Source of the DNA: Syngnathus acus
Lineage: Eukaryota > Chordata > Actinopteri > Syngnathiformes > Syngnathidae
Reading direction: 5' to 3'
Assembly (NCBI RefSeq): GCF_901709675.1
Contig: NC_051088.1
Location: 14,425,693 to 14,489,692 of the forward strand
DNA length: 64,000 nucleotides
Shown here piece after piece: positions 1 to 45,870 of the stretch. Both the position numbers and the translations under genes were made by a program. Each line of letters begins with the position of its first letter. Within the stretch, counting starts at the first letter, position 1. The notes under the pieces are model-generated. The model made no database searches, was not told where the DNA came from, and saw only the letters and a list, made by a program, of their open reading frames with translations.

Positions 1-21
1 AATGTGAATAACACAAAGAAG

Positions 22-158
22 AATAGTTACAAGCTTTTCAAAATGCATAAAACAAAATAACTTATCACGATATTCCCATAGTTACAAGCTTTTCAAATTG
101 AACAAATGCATAAAATGAAATAATTTATCATGATATTCCCATTGTTACAAGGTTTTGA
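22..158. repeat. Imperfect tandem repeat, unit about 60 bp
   Basis: The string GTTACAAGCTTTTCAAA, followed by ATGCATAAAA and a TTATCA(C/T)GATATTCCCAT block, occurs about twice and starts a third time (GTTACAAGGTTTT near 144). The copies differ by a few substitutions and a short insertion. Confidence 0.7.
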
Positions 159-1657
159 GGAAAGCCAGTACTTTTTTGAAAGTACTGACCTATTGGAAGC
201 CGCATACACCTCTGCACTGTCACAATTTTATACGAGTCCAATCGTAATTTTTATTATCAGGTAGACTGTGGATTTTTGGAAATCAGCAAATCAATTTTTG
301 TTTCACTCAGCATAAAAATTCAATTCAGCAGATTTTTTTTTTAAATTATTCCCCAGTCTAATCATGCCTGGAATTTCATGAATTCAATTAAACAGGAATT
401 GTGTAATTTATGGATCACTTTCTCTTGTGATCATTCTTTAACTTGAATTTATCCACTCCAAAATATTTTTCCTATGTAGCCAAAGTAGGCTCCTTCCTGA
501 GAGTGTAGCTGGTTATACCGTGAGTTATTCAAGTTCTTTTGAATATTTTAAACACTCATTTACTTGTCAGCACAATGACTGCAGCAGCTCTATTCTAAAT
601 TTAGAGGCCATTCTGTCCCAAGGTTAAAATCACTTTTAGAGCCAGAGGAGCTTAAAAGGATGATTCGGTTCAAAGTATGGTGATAACAGATGGTAATGGT
701 TTGGATGTGGTCAGTAACTCGAAATTCTACCAGAATACCCTCGAGCAACTTAGAGGCCAGGACCAGAAATCCACTATTATTACTTCAAATGCCTTTTAAA
801 GCGAGACCATGCCGGTATCTGTATTCAAACAAAGAAAATGACATTTAGTTGTTTTAACATTAAGTGGTTTAAGAAGAAGCCCGCACACAAATGTCCATAG
901 TGGGATGTCAACAACCCACAGCAAGCCATTAAGTCCCCACACAGGCAACCCTGCAGGTTCTTGTGACGTTTACTATCTGCTATGGTTACAGAAGCTGTTT
1001 GCAGGAGCGACAAAGGCATGATCTCACCCACTGTTTTGGGACACAACCGGTGGAATTTTCCTTGCGCATAAGATAGCCTATCTCGTTGACCCACATCGCT
1101 TGACTATTTACACAAATACAGTGCAACACTTCCAGATATGCAGCAAACACCTGTACTCGAGGTGCTTTCCCTTTGAGTGTGTGCTTATGTGCGTGTGTGT
1201 CATTAGGTAGATAATCCTGGTTAAATGTCTTGTCTCTCACTCGGGTGTCGGTTAACTTGAGTTTAATGTTTCACCACTGAGGTGGCGAGAGCTAATGCCT
1301 GATATTAATACTGCCTACTCAGCTTTCTGAAGAAATTCAATTCCGTAAGCATATCCGCTCTCATGCTTTTAGTCCGTTGGAAGAGAAATTGTAAACAGTA
1401 ATAGCTAGTCATGACAGAATTTAGAGAGCATCCGTTTTTTGAGCAATAAAAACAATGAAACAGTTTTTGCCGTATTTTCTGTAGTTCAGTGGATATTGTG
1501 CTGCTCCTCCTAGTTTGTGCATCTCGGCCACCTGGGGGCAATATAGTGATACATTACACGGTAACATAACTAAACTCAATAAGCTACAATAATATCAATA
1601 GTTCTTCGCAGTGGATAAAGAATTATTCCGCGAGAATTTCTAGATTATCTGTCGACA

Positions 1658-1961
1658 TACACTACCGTTCAAAAGTTTGGGGTCACAAAATTGTTTGGGT
1701 GACCCCAAACTTTTGAACGGTAGTGTAAATATTATTATAATAAAATATTATGAATTAAATATTATAAATTATATCTTATATTTGTATAAGATTATAAAAA
1801 ATCTATGAATATAAGTATACATATATATTATAAGATTTTTTACACAGAAGATTATATATATAATCTATAAATAATTATCTAAATAAATATATACACTACC
1901 GTTCAAAAGTTTGGGGTCACCCAAACAATTTTGTGACCCCAAACTTTTGAACGGTAGTGTA
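1658..1961. mobile_element. Palindromic-ended MITE with TA termini (Tc1/mariner-like)
   Basis: Two ~70-bp ends (1658-1727 and 1892-1961) are each near-perfect palindromes: a 29-nt arm TACACTACCGTTCAAAAG..., a short loop, then its reverse complement. The second end is the reverse complement of the first, loop included. The ~165 bp between them is almost pure AT. TA at both termini fits Tc1/mariner-type target use. No transposase ORF is present, so this is non-autonomous. Confidence 0.8.
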
Positions 1962-2315
1962 TGTTGCTCCAAAATTTGTGTTAAACTATCCATTGTTTAA
2001 ACAGTTATAACTTTGCAACACTAAAGATGTTAATTATCTCATCTATAAATTGTTAGCATTAAATAAAAGCGTCATGGAGTAAAGATGCTTACAACTTCTA
2101 TTCCTGACAATGTGACCACAAGCCTCAAATGGCCAAAAAGAAACCCTCAGAAAATGGCGCCCCACTCCACAGCTAACCCTAACAAATCGCTTTAGCTGTC
2201 TCGCCCTCAATCTGTCTCATGGCTGATTTGTTGCAGACATGATTTTCTATACCACATCCGTTTATGTCGCCACTGACATCATCCTCCCTCTCGCTGCTGC
2301 TTTATCACACTAGTC

Positions 2316-2740
2316 CAGGGCTGTCAACTTATTTTACTTCAGGGGCCACAATCAACCCAATTTGATCTCAAGTGGGCCGGACCAGTAATTTCATGGCCTA
2401 ATGAGCTTATTAAAAAAAAAAAAAAAAAAAAGATGCCAATTCTTGCCATTTTTGGTTTCTAAAGAATGACAAGTATATTTGGAAAATAGTCAAATCTTGT
2501 TTCAAATCGTATGACCGATCTGAAAATTCTGTATATAGTTATATGTAATATATATATATATATAAAATAATATATTGCCGTGTGTGTAAACAATCATCGG
2601 CGCTTCCTCCAGTGGGAAAAATGAGTACCAACAGTTAATTTTAATGAAAAATTGCAGTTCATGTGGTCCATCTCCATGGGCTGGATTAGATTGCCTGAGG
2701 GGGCGATCCTGGCCCACGGGCTGTATTTTTGACACCACTG
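2316..2740. mobile_element. hAT-like non-autonomous repeat
   Basis: The element begins CAGGGCTGTCAA and ends TTTTGACACCACTG, giving imperfect inverted termini (CAGGGCTGTCAA versus CAGTGGTGTCAA). The GGGCCGGACCAG and CCTGGCCCACGGGC blocks are typical of a common fish repeat. A poly-A run and a TA microsatellite interrupt it. No clear 8-bp target duplication was found, so the family call rests on the termini. Confidence 0.55.
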
Positions 2741-3017
2741 CTCCTGTCCCTGTTGTACATAGTTTAAAACATGTGGTGAGCAGACTGTGCAGTGTTTATT
2801 GTGAGCTTAAATATTTGACTTCACAGCAGCCAAAGCCGCTTCTTGTAGCACAGACATAAACAACTGCAACTCTACACGGTCTGACATCACAGATCTTCAT
2901 GAGAGAACCTCCCTCCCCTACACACACACATTTACTAATACATACATTACATTCTGGAGGAGGCAGCCCTGCCTGCTGCAGCGTGATTCATTAATCAGAT
3001 GGATTCAGGGTGTGGAT

Positions 3018-3019
3018 AT

Positions 3020-3050
<31 letters not shown>

Positions 3051-3052
3051 GG
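3018..3052. repeat. TG microsatellite running into a poly-G tract
   Basis: (TG)n is followed by an uninterrupted run of about 20 G just upstream of the first visible cdk16 exon. Simple repeat. Confidence 0.9.
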
Positions 3053-3264
3053 GTAGCAGGCATAGATGAGAAAGCTCCCATTGCATTCAGGGTAATATCG
3101 ATCTCTGATCTTCTCATCTTACCAACGGAAATTTATACCCACTTGGCTTGCACCCAAAGCACTGACCGCGATGCACTCCATTTTCTGACCACCCCACAGC
3201 TAAAAAGCTTATTATAAGGTTGGTTTGTCTTCCTGTGCAATCTTTTACATGTTGTCTGTTGCAG

Positions 3265-16446
<13,182 letters not shown>

Positions 16447-18448
16447 TGGTGTCGGATGGTCCCAGAAGTGAGGAGGTCCACGACCGGAGGAGCAGGCCAT
16501 TCCGACACATACATTGGGCAACCACACCTCGCGCACTGAAGGAGCAACACTTTCACTCGAAGAAGAAAAAGATTCACATAGCAACAAGAACAGATCCGGG
16601 ACTGAATAACGCGACAGACATCCAGATGCTCTCCCCTGAAGACAGAAAAATGACTTTTCAAAAAATGTGTGCGATCACAAAAGAGGAAAGTTGGAGTGTT
16701 CATGATTCTCCTTGCTGCTATTACCACCGCTCTCCAGATGAGGGCAGTGTTGATGCGGGCCGGAACAGAACTTGAACTGTGGAAAAGGCGCAGGAGTGAC
16801 AGTGGCCCGAATCAAAATTGAACTTCCTTAACTCTTTAGTCTCTTCCCACTCTTCTGGACTGTTGCTGTACATAAATGGACTGAGCTGTCCTCTCTCCTC
16901 ATGAAATGCCTCAGTCTGGAAATATTGCACCTCACCTTGGCCCTTTATTCTATGATCTGAAACACAAACACACACACACACACTAGCTTCATTCTCTAGC
17001 TCCATGCCTCTTGCTTTTACGCGCACACAAACACTAGCGCTTTTGTTTCACTTGAAAGTCAGACGTGTGCATCAATCGAGTTTACAGAGATGAATTTTAG
17101 CACCTTACTGTCCGCTAAAGGTCAGGGACACTGTCAGTACTGTACTTTACCTCATCTGTCAGAGTCGGGGTATAAGTACGCCTCAAATCGTAGAGTGATG
17201 ATGGCTCTAAATGATAAACCAAAAAAAAAAAAAGGAATCATTGAAAATATTAATTCACTACAATCTTGGACACTGTAAAGCTCCAGTCAACAATTGTAAG
17301 GAGAATGACTTCAAGAAAGTGTACAAGTCCTCACCTGCTTATCCTTAGATGCCCCCTTTGCCTTGACTCACAACTTATTGTGTTGTGTTTGATATGACAG
17401 TGGTTGTTGTTGAACTGTTCTTTGCACCTAATTTTACCTCTCTGGATCACCAGTAGATGATTCAACCGCCCCATTCCTCTCCAAGACCAGCTCCATGTGC
17501 AGTGTCTATTTTTACACTTGATTTTATTCCTATTTGTACATAAGATCTTACTTTGTACTTCTCAGAAGCAATGGTATTTCCGACAAATGGTATTTCTCAG
17601 TCTTTGCTGTGCTCTCCCGCTGTAATAGTTGGCGACTGGCTGGGAACGTGTTGCACATTCCTCGAGCTCAGGACTTAATTGCTTATGTCGTTTTGTGGGT
17701 GCTACAAGGTGGCGGCTGAACCTCTGTGAATCCCCGTTAGAGCAGAATATGTTGCCCAGAACCCCCCCGCAAGGCTTTATTATGAAGTATCTTTCCGCAA
17801 TGATGCGCCAGTCCTTTGTGTTCCCCGTTTCTGTTATATAGACTCTATGGACTACCTAGTGTATATTCGAAACCATCTCGACGCATGCTCGTGTACGCCA
17901 CACGCCCGTGTTTTCAGTCGGTGTGTGAAATTGCCGGAAAAGAAATGTCACCGTACGAGTCCAGTGTCTGCATGAAATGTGAGATCACATTGATCCCAAC
18001 CAAATTAGGATTCAACAACAATGTGATGCGGCGCTTCGGGGACCAAATGACAACTTGAGTGTGTCCGGTGCAGTCGTGTAGTTCGCGGGACTTGAAGCAC
18101 TCTTGACACAATGTTGTTTTGTTTATCTTGCTGCCGAAAGCCTCCAAGCACACAACCGTTTCACACACTTAAGCGTCAACATGTACTGTATCGCTGAGAT
18201 GGATTACGGCTATTGATTGGGGCGTCGCGGTCACTTCTGGCGCTGACCTCGGATCAATGCGATCCCAGGTCTGCACCTGTCAGGGCTAGTCGTCGAGCTA
18301 GCGTGTGTGGCAGTATGTAGCATGTACATAGTTGATAGCTCACTTTGTATATAGAAGAGAAGCGTCTAGGTTTGATACAGCTACTCACAGTCTGCCCTTT
18401 TTGTGTTTCTTGAATAAAAGTCATAGCAATATTTCTGTAATCAATAAA
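16447..18448 (+). other. cdk16: Likely cdk16 3' UTR
   Basis: Non-coding sequence after the stop, with no further phase-compatible exon. It contains a CA run near 16970. It probably ends near the AATAAA signals at 18413 and 18443. Confidence 0.5.
18413..18418 (+). terminator. cdk16: Candidate poly(A) signal of cdk16
   Basis: AATAAA in CTTGAATAAAAG, with a second AATAAA at 18443-18448. These are the best clustered signals downstream of the cdk16 stop. Confidence 0.4.
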
Positions 18449-19041
18449 AAAGCCAAGGTAGGGTGTAATAGCGTGACAATGATGATTTAGTGGGTGACTG
18501 TGAATGATAAAACTGTGAGACTTGACAAAGAAAGCGACAAGGAGGTTTATGTTTTTGCTGTTTAACATAGAAACGTGTTTTAAAAAAGAAAGAAAAAAAA
18601 GGATGGCATTTGGAAAAGGGTCGCTAAATACACCAAGATTATTTTGGGGTGTTTTTCCAGTGAAAGCCATAATGGTGGTAATAAAGTGATGAAGGCCTGG
18701 TTGTGCAGAGTGGTTGGTTCCTCAAGGAGAAAAAGAGATGTGTACACCAAGTTAAAAAATAAAATTTATGTTATTAACATGTGTTGTTGGGTATCTTTTG
18801 ACGCAGAAAATATTTGACGCACAAATATTGTGAATTAAGTCTGTGGCTGTAGTTTGAGTAAACATTTGACAATGAGCACTGCACACAGAATACATAAATC
18901 AAAAAAGCAAATCTCTTACCGTCACTGAATTAAAATAAATGCACAGCTCCAATTACAGGAAAGAGAAGAAATTGCAAGTAACAAGATGTGCAACAAAGTC
19001 AATTTTAATTTACCAGCATGTAAGATTCATTTGACTGTTTT

Positions 19042-19337
19042 TAGTTCCATCCATCCATCCATCCATCTTCCGCTTATCCGGGGTCGGGTCGCGGGGGCAG
19101 CAGCTTTTAGGAGGGACTCCCAGACTTCTCTCTCCCCAGCCACTTTGTCCAGCTCAAGGCGTTCCCAGTCTCTCCAGCGCGTCCTGGATCGTCCACGGGG
19201 CCTCCTGCCGGTGAGGCATGCCCGGAACACCTCAGGGAGGCGTCCAAGAGGCATCCTGGTGAGATGCCCGAGCCACCTCATCTGGCTCCTCTCAACGTGG
19301 AGGAGCAGTGGCTCTTCTCCGAGTCTCACCACATTTT
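19042..19337 (-). mobile_element. Non-LTR retrotransposon (LINE) 3' fragment
   Basis: Read on the minus strand it encodes MRWLGHLTRMPLGRLPEVF, RACLTGRRPRGRSRTRWRD and LDKVAGEREVWESLL, the well-known C-terminal end of a fish LINE reverse-transcriptase protein. On the plus strand it begins with a (TCCA)n tail and CTTCCGCTTATCCGGGGTCG. Only this 3' end is present, as expected of 5'-truncated insertion. Confidence 0.8.
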
Positions 19338-22300
19338 AATTAAACTCACCGGCATCTAATGAATTAGTAGATACACTTTTAAATAAATAAACAAATTGAA
19401 TTAGGTGAATTATCAAACAAGATGTCATGCTAAATTGCACAACAAATATTCACTTTTGGAACACATTGTATGGAAGAAATCAATCTATTTAATTCAATTT
19501 AATATCTGTACAAATTCAGTCCATTGCGGCAAACCAAATGAAACTAAGAAACCCTTGTCAAATATTGAAATGTAGATTTCATTCTCTTAATACTATAGTT
19601 GGATGTGAATGTCATCTACCACTGGACAAGTTCATTCAAACATTAGACGATTAGTGCCTTTAAATGAATGTCTGTGCATTTAGAATCCCTCAATGAAATA
19701 AATATAGATGCCGTATTTAACCAAAGGTGTTTTATCTGTATCCATGGAAACCTCTCATTTTTCTTGTAAGATGTCCATGTGTATAGGATAAGATGAGCAA
19801 GACAGGCAAGCACAAGCACAAGGGTTGTGTCTGGAGTAATCCCTGTTTACCATAAATCTTAAACCACGCCTCTTTCTTTTGCATGTCTGACCACATGCCA
19901 TTCCATGTAAGCAGTCTTTTAGGCGTGCGCTACATGCACATGGGATGGGAACACATTCAATGAAGTTAACCGTTTGGTTACCTGCCTCTATTTTCAAATG
20001 GTGCATTTTTCCTGAACCGGTTCATCTATTTTCTTATTGGCCATTGCTTTGGTGCCATCTTGTGGCATATTAAGGTGTTACAATAAGAGCACAAAGCAGG
20101 TGATTCTTTTTTAGGGGGGGCAGTGAATAGTAAATTTGTGAATCATGAACTGGGAATGATGGTTAGTGTGAGACCATTTACATATAGCCATGCCAAGTTG
20201 AAATGTAGCAATTTGACCTTGTAATTCGGCTACCTTGGTCCTTTTCTTCTTCTTCTGTCGTATGACTTCAGACTTGCAGCTCTGTTCAAGCGAGCCAGGT
20301 CGACGTGCCGTCGTCCAGATCAAGGTCCTTTTCTGATGTGTGAAGATTGCTTCAAAAGTGAGTCACAAGTTACAATGAGATGAACTGATTTGCCCTAACA
20401 ATACAAACCTCAGACATCTTGAGTAAAATGTCATTTGAAACAGGACATTTGCCCAGGAAACATATCTATTAAGATTTTATTTAAATCTGGACCAGATTAA
20501 GTCAGTTTGGATTTTGAAACAGGGGACAATTGACCATTTGATCTCATTTACTCGAGCCATCTTGTGAAAATTCCACTGCGGCAGAGTCTGAAAAGGGCCA
20601 TGTACCTGGCAAGTTGATCTTTGACCACCGTTTCTTCTGTCAAAATGGTTCCGGTACATATTGTCCATGGTTAAGTTACTGTTATATTGCAACAAATCAC
20701 CTGACTTATTTTGTCTTTGCACCTATCAAGATTTATAAGATTCTTCCTTTTAACTAGGACACCGTTTCAGGGTCCAGAGGCGGTCACATTTTTTCCACTG
20801 CTTCTTATGAATAATGCAGCTAATTTGTAGCTTGCTGCCAATTACTTTTGTATATTTTTCACTGCACACGGCAGAATTCATACCATAGCACTAATTGTCA
20901 GGATGTACACTCCCCTCGAAAGGTATTGGAACAGTGAGGCAAAGGGTTTTTGGAAAAGCATGTCTAGTTGATATTAACTGCAAGCACATTTCCACAGAGA
21001 AAAAACAACAACACAACACCTGCACAAGTGGTATTTGAAAGGCAGCTCCACCTGATTAGGAAGGAAAGTGTCAAGTAGAAAATAGGAACAGACAGTTTTT
21101 AAAAAATGAATCCGTGAAGATAAAGCAATAAAAATAGCTCCTCATAGAAATTGGAGCGGTGGTGTCGATGCTTTATCCTCCAAAGGCCGCAAATAGAAAA
21201 ATTGACTGATGCAAATTTGGTGATCTCCTAAAAACCTTGAACTCCATTGAAGAGGCTGCAAGTTCAGTGGAAAGGTGCAATATAAGTTTTGTTCAATAAA
21301 AGATTCCACGGTGCTCTCTCAATTACAGCAGGGCTGAGCTACTATGCATCTATTCAGTAGGCACCAGACACAGATGGACGGCTTCAAATGTTCTCCTCAG
21401 CAGGGTCGTACGGTGGTTTGATGGCTGTCACCCGTTTATGGAACTGGTTGTCACATTTGTTGTGGCTAACATGAGTTTAAAATGAAACAATGTGACGAGA
21501 CATACAAACCAGCGCTGACAAGTGTTAAGCACAGAGATGATTCACCTTTTTGTCTCTTTCCTAAAATAAGTTTTTGTTTTAGAAAGTGAAGCAGAATTAC
21601 TAATTTCAATTTAGAGGTACAAATGAATGATCTTTTTGACTCTTCTAAGGATGTAGCCCATCTAGTATGCATGCATACTAGACATGAAAGAAGTCTGCAG
21701 AAGCTTCCTGGCGCAATATGAAGAGCTAGCCAACAGGTGGCAACATTTCCTAAGGCAAAGCGAGGAGACTTATTTTGAGTTTTTTTTTTTTTTTTTTATG
21801 ATCGCTGTGATTATGCGCGCAGTGACACCGCCTTGTCAGATGAAAATGAGCAAATAATCTTAAATAAAAGCAAAGAATGAAAAGTAAAAAGGAAAAATAC
21901 AGTTCAAATTTTCGTCGGTATGTTTTTCTTCCACCTGACAGCAGGTGGACTTGTACTCCTCGCGGGTGCGTTGTTGACGTCCTCGAAGGGTTCGTCTGAT
22001 GCCACCATTGCACGTCCATTGTGCTCAAGTCGAAGCTCCGGAAAGCGATGAAAATTGATTGAGAGGGATATTTGCTTCTAATAAGACACAAGACATTCGT
22101 CTCTTTGGTGGGGTACGATTTCGAGATGCGTTTGATAATTTGTCTTATTTGTCCTGCCTATCAATCCGGTTTTAAGAAAAAGCCAAATATGAGATGGAAT
22201 TTTACCTTAAGGGCCACTTGCGGAGCGTCGTAGTAATGATGGTGAGTACCTGTCATCTTCTCCTTGACGTGTGACACCTTCGAATTGTTAATTCATTAGA

Positions 22301-23464
22301 AAAGTCGAGAAAACGTCGCTTATAGTCGCCTGGAGTAAATAACAATTAAAACGGACATCAATGTGGTGATTTAAACTGGAGCCTTTCAGGGATCTTCATT
22401 ATTTTACGTATTTCACGAATCTGCCTTAATCGTGTGAAATCTGTATTCAACCTGTTGTGCTTTTGACAATATTTTCCGGTGATGAGCTGCCAAGTCAAAC
22501 AAACAAATAAAAATAAAAAATCACTTCCAAAGCACGGTTTGTTTTTTAATGAATGCATACAACCGTGATTCATTCATTTTGTCTCCTTGAGATGGAAATA
22601 TAAGTGAGGTGTAAATATAGAATTCATTGACGAGGACAAAATGGACGAAAAATAACACCGGGCTTCCTATATTAGCCTCCTGTCAGCCACCATTGCGCCA
22701 GGCCGAGATAAAACGTTGAAACATAACAATTTCAATGAACGATCTGGATGTATTTTTAGTCATAGAAAATAAAAGGTCTATTTCCAGACAAGTGGCCGCT
22801 CCCTTTTTAGTGATGTATTGTGAGCAAATAGACACACATCTGGCATGGACACGCCCAGAATCCTTTCAGAGATTCACTCGCAAAAAGCATCCTCAAATAG
22901 ACAACTGTAATATGTGCCGCTCTTATTGTTCATGCGGCGGTTTTGTGTTGATTCTAGGACTTGTTTAGAATTGTTAATGGTTTGAGAAACCACTTGTACG
23001 TGTCGTTTTACTGCGTTGAACGACATGTGGTTTCCGGGCCTGGTTTGGACCTCTGTGTTTGCCACTAATTGTTGTCTTCAAAGCCTCAGTCGGTTTTATG
23101 ACTTGGTTGTAAGGAGAAGGTTACAAAAGGGCAGAGATGGTGGCAATAAAGTGCAAGCTTGGGATCACCATTAGCATCCACGAGTACCTGTGGCCAAGTA
23201 GGCATGCTGTTTTAAAAACAACTCACATGATGTTACATTCCTGGGAGTTATAGAAATAAAGTGTTGCATATCGATGTTGTATATTTATACTATATTGTTT
23301 GTGTTTAGAATTGTATTGATTATATTATATTTTATGTCCTTATGTTATTTATATAATTTTTCCTCTTATATTATTGTCAGGTGCATCGACAAGTGGTCGG
23401 GGTGGATGAGGGGCGCTGAGCTTTCCCCAATGACACTTCAAGAATAAAAATCACGACAACCAAG

Positions 23465-24060
23465 GTGTTCAGTGAGACAGGCAGGAGAGTACTTGTGTGT
23501 CTGCTGGTAGGACAGAGGAGGAGAAGGGTTGGTGGTGGAAACTTAAGGTGCAGAAAAGCATAGAATGAAAGTTTCTAAGAAGAAGTGAGACACTGGGAGG
23601 ACTGGGGGAGAGAAAACAAGAATATGCGGAGATGCTTAGGGAAATTGTGAAGGTTGCAAAAGGCATATGATGACATGGATGCTAGGTTGGCCAGTTAAAT
23701 AGAAGAGAAATATATTTTCAGGTTGTGTAAGCATGAGTCTGTATGGGTCAAAATTCCAGGGCCAATTTTATGTGCCAATCCAGCTCCGGGTATGATTGAG
23801 GGGTTTAAGGTAGAGGTGGGGTTGCCTCAGGGATCAGCTCTGATCCCCTTTCTTTTTGCAATAGTGATGGATAAGCTGATAGATGAGCTTAGACTGAAAT
23901 CCCCGTGGATCATGATGCTCACAGATGACTGATCTGCAGTGAAAGCAGCAATCAGGTGGAGGAACATTTAGATAGGTGGAGGCATGTGCTGGAAAGAGGG
24001 GGATTGAAGTGGATGAATTGTGTGTGTGTGTGTGGGGGGGGGGTCTATCCCACTGAGGGG
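23465..24060 (+). pseudogene. Degenerate LINE reverse-transcriptase relic
   Basis: Residues KVEVGLPQGSALIPFLFAIV followed by MDKLIDELRLKSPWIMML and TDD correspond to reverse-transcriptase motifs with the active-site (A)DD near 23925. A stop follows directly. Flanking pieces (AAKGI-type reading near 23660, RWRHVLERGGLKW near 23970) continue the domain with frameshifts. It ends in a TG/G microsatellite and lies just upstream of the scn1la start exon. Not functional. Confidence 0.75.
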
Positions 24061-24384
24061 TGCACATGTGTGTGTGACAATCATTGGGTCTTTACTTTTT
24101 TACTTTTCCGACCGATGGATTTGTTCAAGGTCAAGACTTTTTCCTGGGAAGAAACAGACATGACAAGACAAGGAGTAACATCCACAATTATAAGAGGTTT
24201 TTTTTTGGAAGGGGGCAAACAAACAACATACAATGGAGCATATAGAGCACATACTGTCAGAAAAATTATTATCATGCATGATATGATCTGGCACAAGCCA
24301 ACTAATCACCCTGCATTTTCTTTTTGTGCTGCAGCTCCCTAATCCAACTGAGCCACTCTCGACTTAAATGATCAGGATGACAAA

Positions 24385-43584
<19,200 letters not shown>

Positions 43585-45534
43585 ATAACACAACCCCTCC
43601 CCCATTGTGGCGTGCTTGTATGTTTGATTGCTACGAGTCGACCAATGCCCTGAGTAGAGGAGGGCAAGTATGTTGTGTGTACAGTGAATCCACAAGGACA
43701 TCTGGAGGGATCAAATCATCCAGAAGACACTGCCAGACTGAAAAGATTTGTGCAAACACTTGTGATTTTATGTTTGGTTGTTTTGTTAACTGACACACCT
43801 CTGTGCACTATTAAGTTGTCTGTAGTAAGTGCTGCTGCTATAAATACATGATTCATTTAAAAAAATGTCTGTATTACTCAAAACTACTCTGCTTTTTTTC
43901 TTCTTTTGGTTGGGCAGGGGATAAAGTCCAAAGACAAGGTCTCATTTAGCGTTTGTGGTTCCCCTCCTTGCCGCTTTGAACTGTGCCTGTCTGTCAAGTG
44001 TTGAAGATGTATGAGCTGATGAAGCCGACCAAACAGCACTTTGCCTGCCTGCCCAAGTTTGAAGGACATACAGCCAATACAGACAGCTAATTGAGCAGTT
44101 CCACAATAACCCAAGGAGGTCAGAAAATATATCAAAAGACCTTTGAGATGGATGATCCTTCGGTTGGACTAGTTTTATGGGTCATGAATTATGAGCCTAC
44201 TGTAAGACAGCAAGTAAGTAACTAGCGTCCCGGTTTCTCGAGGCGATACAATGAAGCAAAAGGGGAAAATTGTCCAAAAGAAATTTGTGTTTCTATGCAT
44301 TTATTTTGATGGAGATACTCCACGCTGGCCAGTTTCAATAACACTGCGGCTCAGTCAGCAACACAGTAACATAACTGCTGTTGTTGACAAGCTAGCAATC
44401 GTTTGTTACGTTCATCAATACTTGCATAACTCAAAACTTTATTGAGCATCTATTTTACAGGCTGTGAGAGATTTCCACATGTTTTCACAGCACACCACCA
44501 AACAAAGACAAAGCAAAAAGTAGAGACGCAGGTTTGTTATTTTGTGGAAGACCATTTCACTGCTCTGCTCTGCCTCTTACCGTACTGCACGTACCTTTCC
44601 CTTCCCGACTTTATTTCAAGAGTTACAATGCAATTCAAACTTAGCGAAACTGAATGCAAGCAGAACATATGAGCTCCATGATGTGGCTCTCATCTTTGTA
44701 ATGAAAACTTGACAAGGAGCTTGCGGGAATTTGCAAAAAAAAAACACTTTTCATTTTTAAAGAATTTCTCTCAACAATACAAATGAACATATCTGTATTG
44801 TATTGCAAAGTTCATCTAATTCCATCCATTTTCTACTGCTTAGCCTGATACAAACGAGCTGGAGCCTATCCCAGATAACTTTGGACAAGAGGTCCGTCAC
44901 ATGCACTTAAGTTTTATTGTGTGGTACTGTCATTTGTGTGTGTGTGTGCGTGCCTGAGTGGAACTGGGATGGTGTGTGCCTGGGATAGAGAGGGTGAGAT
45001 ACTTCCATCCATTTTCTTTACCGTTCATCCGGTTCAGGGTCATGGAAAGTTGGAGTTATCCCATCTGAGCTGACATGGCAGGGTAGAGGATTTCAATCAA
45101 TTACAGGTCAAATAGAGACATTGATGTAAACATTTTAATAATGACCAAGTTTACTTTTTTTGTCATGCATATGATAAAAGCACAGCAATTATCTATAGGT
45201 ACAAACCATTCATTAGCCATCGCCGATCGCTCGTGTGGTGTTTTAGTGAACTGCTTGCAGGAACGACTACTGTCTGCACTCATGGTCTTATTACTGTTTC
45301 AATGCCCCAAAAAAATAAAATTACATATTTTTTCCTAAATTTTGTCTTTTTAAAATTATTTTTATTTGAGTTTTCTGTTGTTGGTGCTTCTGCAGCTTCA
45401 ATCAACAACACTTTCATTAATTTGACACGTTGGTTGGGGTGACTTTTTTAAACAATACACTTAACCAAAAGCTACATTTTCCCATGCCACATACAGCCAG
45501 ATGCATATTATTTTGTTTTTTCTTCTTCTATAGC

Positions 45535-45870
45535 AGAGGTTTTCAACTGTTTTTGTCCAAGGGACCACCATAATAACCAAGAAGAAACTTGGGGACCACT
45601 GCTTTGGGAGAATATTATTTCATTTTGCGCCAAAGGAAGATAGACCTATACAAGATATTTATTTGCATCTATTTGGGGAATCTCAGCTACATTTGACATA
45701 ATTTGGATGTGCAAATAATTCACAGAATTAGCTGGAAAATAAATCAAGTCAAGATAAGAAATCGATTTTATTTTTAAAAACATTTCAATTATTTTCCATT
45801 TCCAATTTTGCAGACCACCTGCAATACCGCCACGGACCACTAGAGGTCCGCGGACCACCGGTTGACCCCT
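45535..45870. mobile_element. hAT-like MITE
   Basis: Starts CAGAGGTTTTCAACTG and ends CCGGTTGACCCCTG, imperfect inverted termini of the CAGGGGTxxxCAA type. Inside are mirrored GGGACCACC and GGACCACTAGAGGTCC motifs. The target duplication is not clear. Confidence 0.55.

Larger units (their letters stand above)
1..3264. other. AT-rich DNA upstream of the first visible cdk16 exon
   Basis: No coding exon could be supported here. If cdk16 continues upstream this is its intron or 5' flank. The expected N-terminal exon with a KRQLSMTLRG-like motif (known from human CDK16) was looked for and not seen. The stretch holds a short tandem repeat, a hairpin MITE, an hAT-like repeat and a TG/G microsatellite, listed separately. 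Confidence 0.6.
18449..24384. other. cdk16-scn1la intergenic region
   Basis: No supported gene. It contains two LINE fragments (19042-19337 and 23465-24060). A repeat-like block starting TGTACACTCCCCTCGAAAGG lies near 20903. A fairly GC-rich stretch at 21930-22260 includes a possible untranslated exon end at ATGATG|GTGAGT (~22240). The scn1la promoter and 5' UTR exons must lie here or further upstream but could not be fixed. Confidence 0.6.

Noticed and set aside
18254-18670. 138-aa minus ORF
   Set aside because: Covers the likely cdk16 3' end and poly(A) signals; no recognisable sequence or start context.
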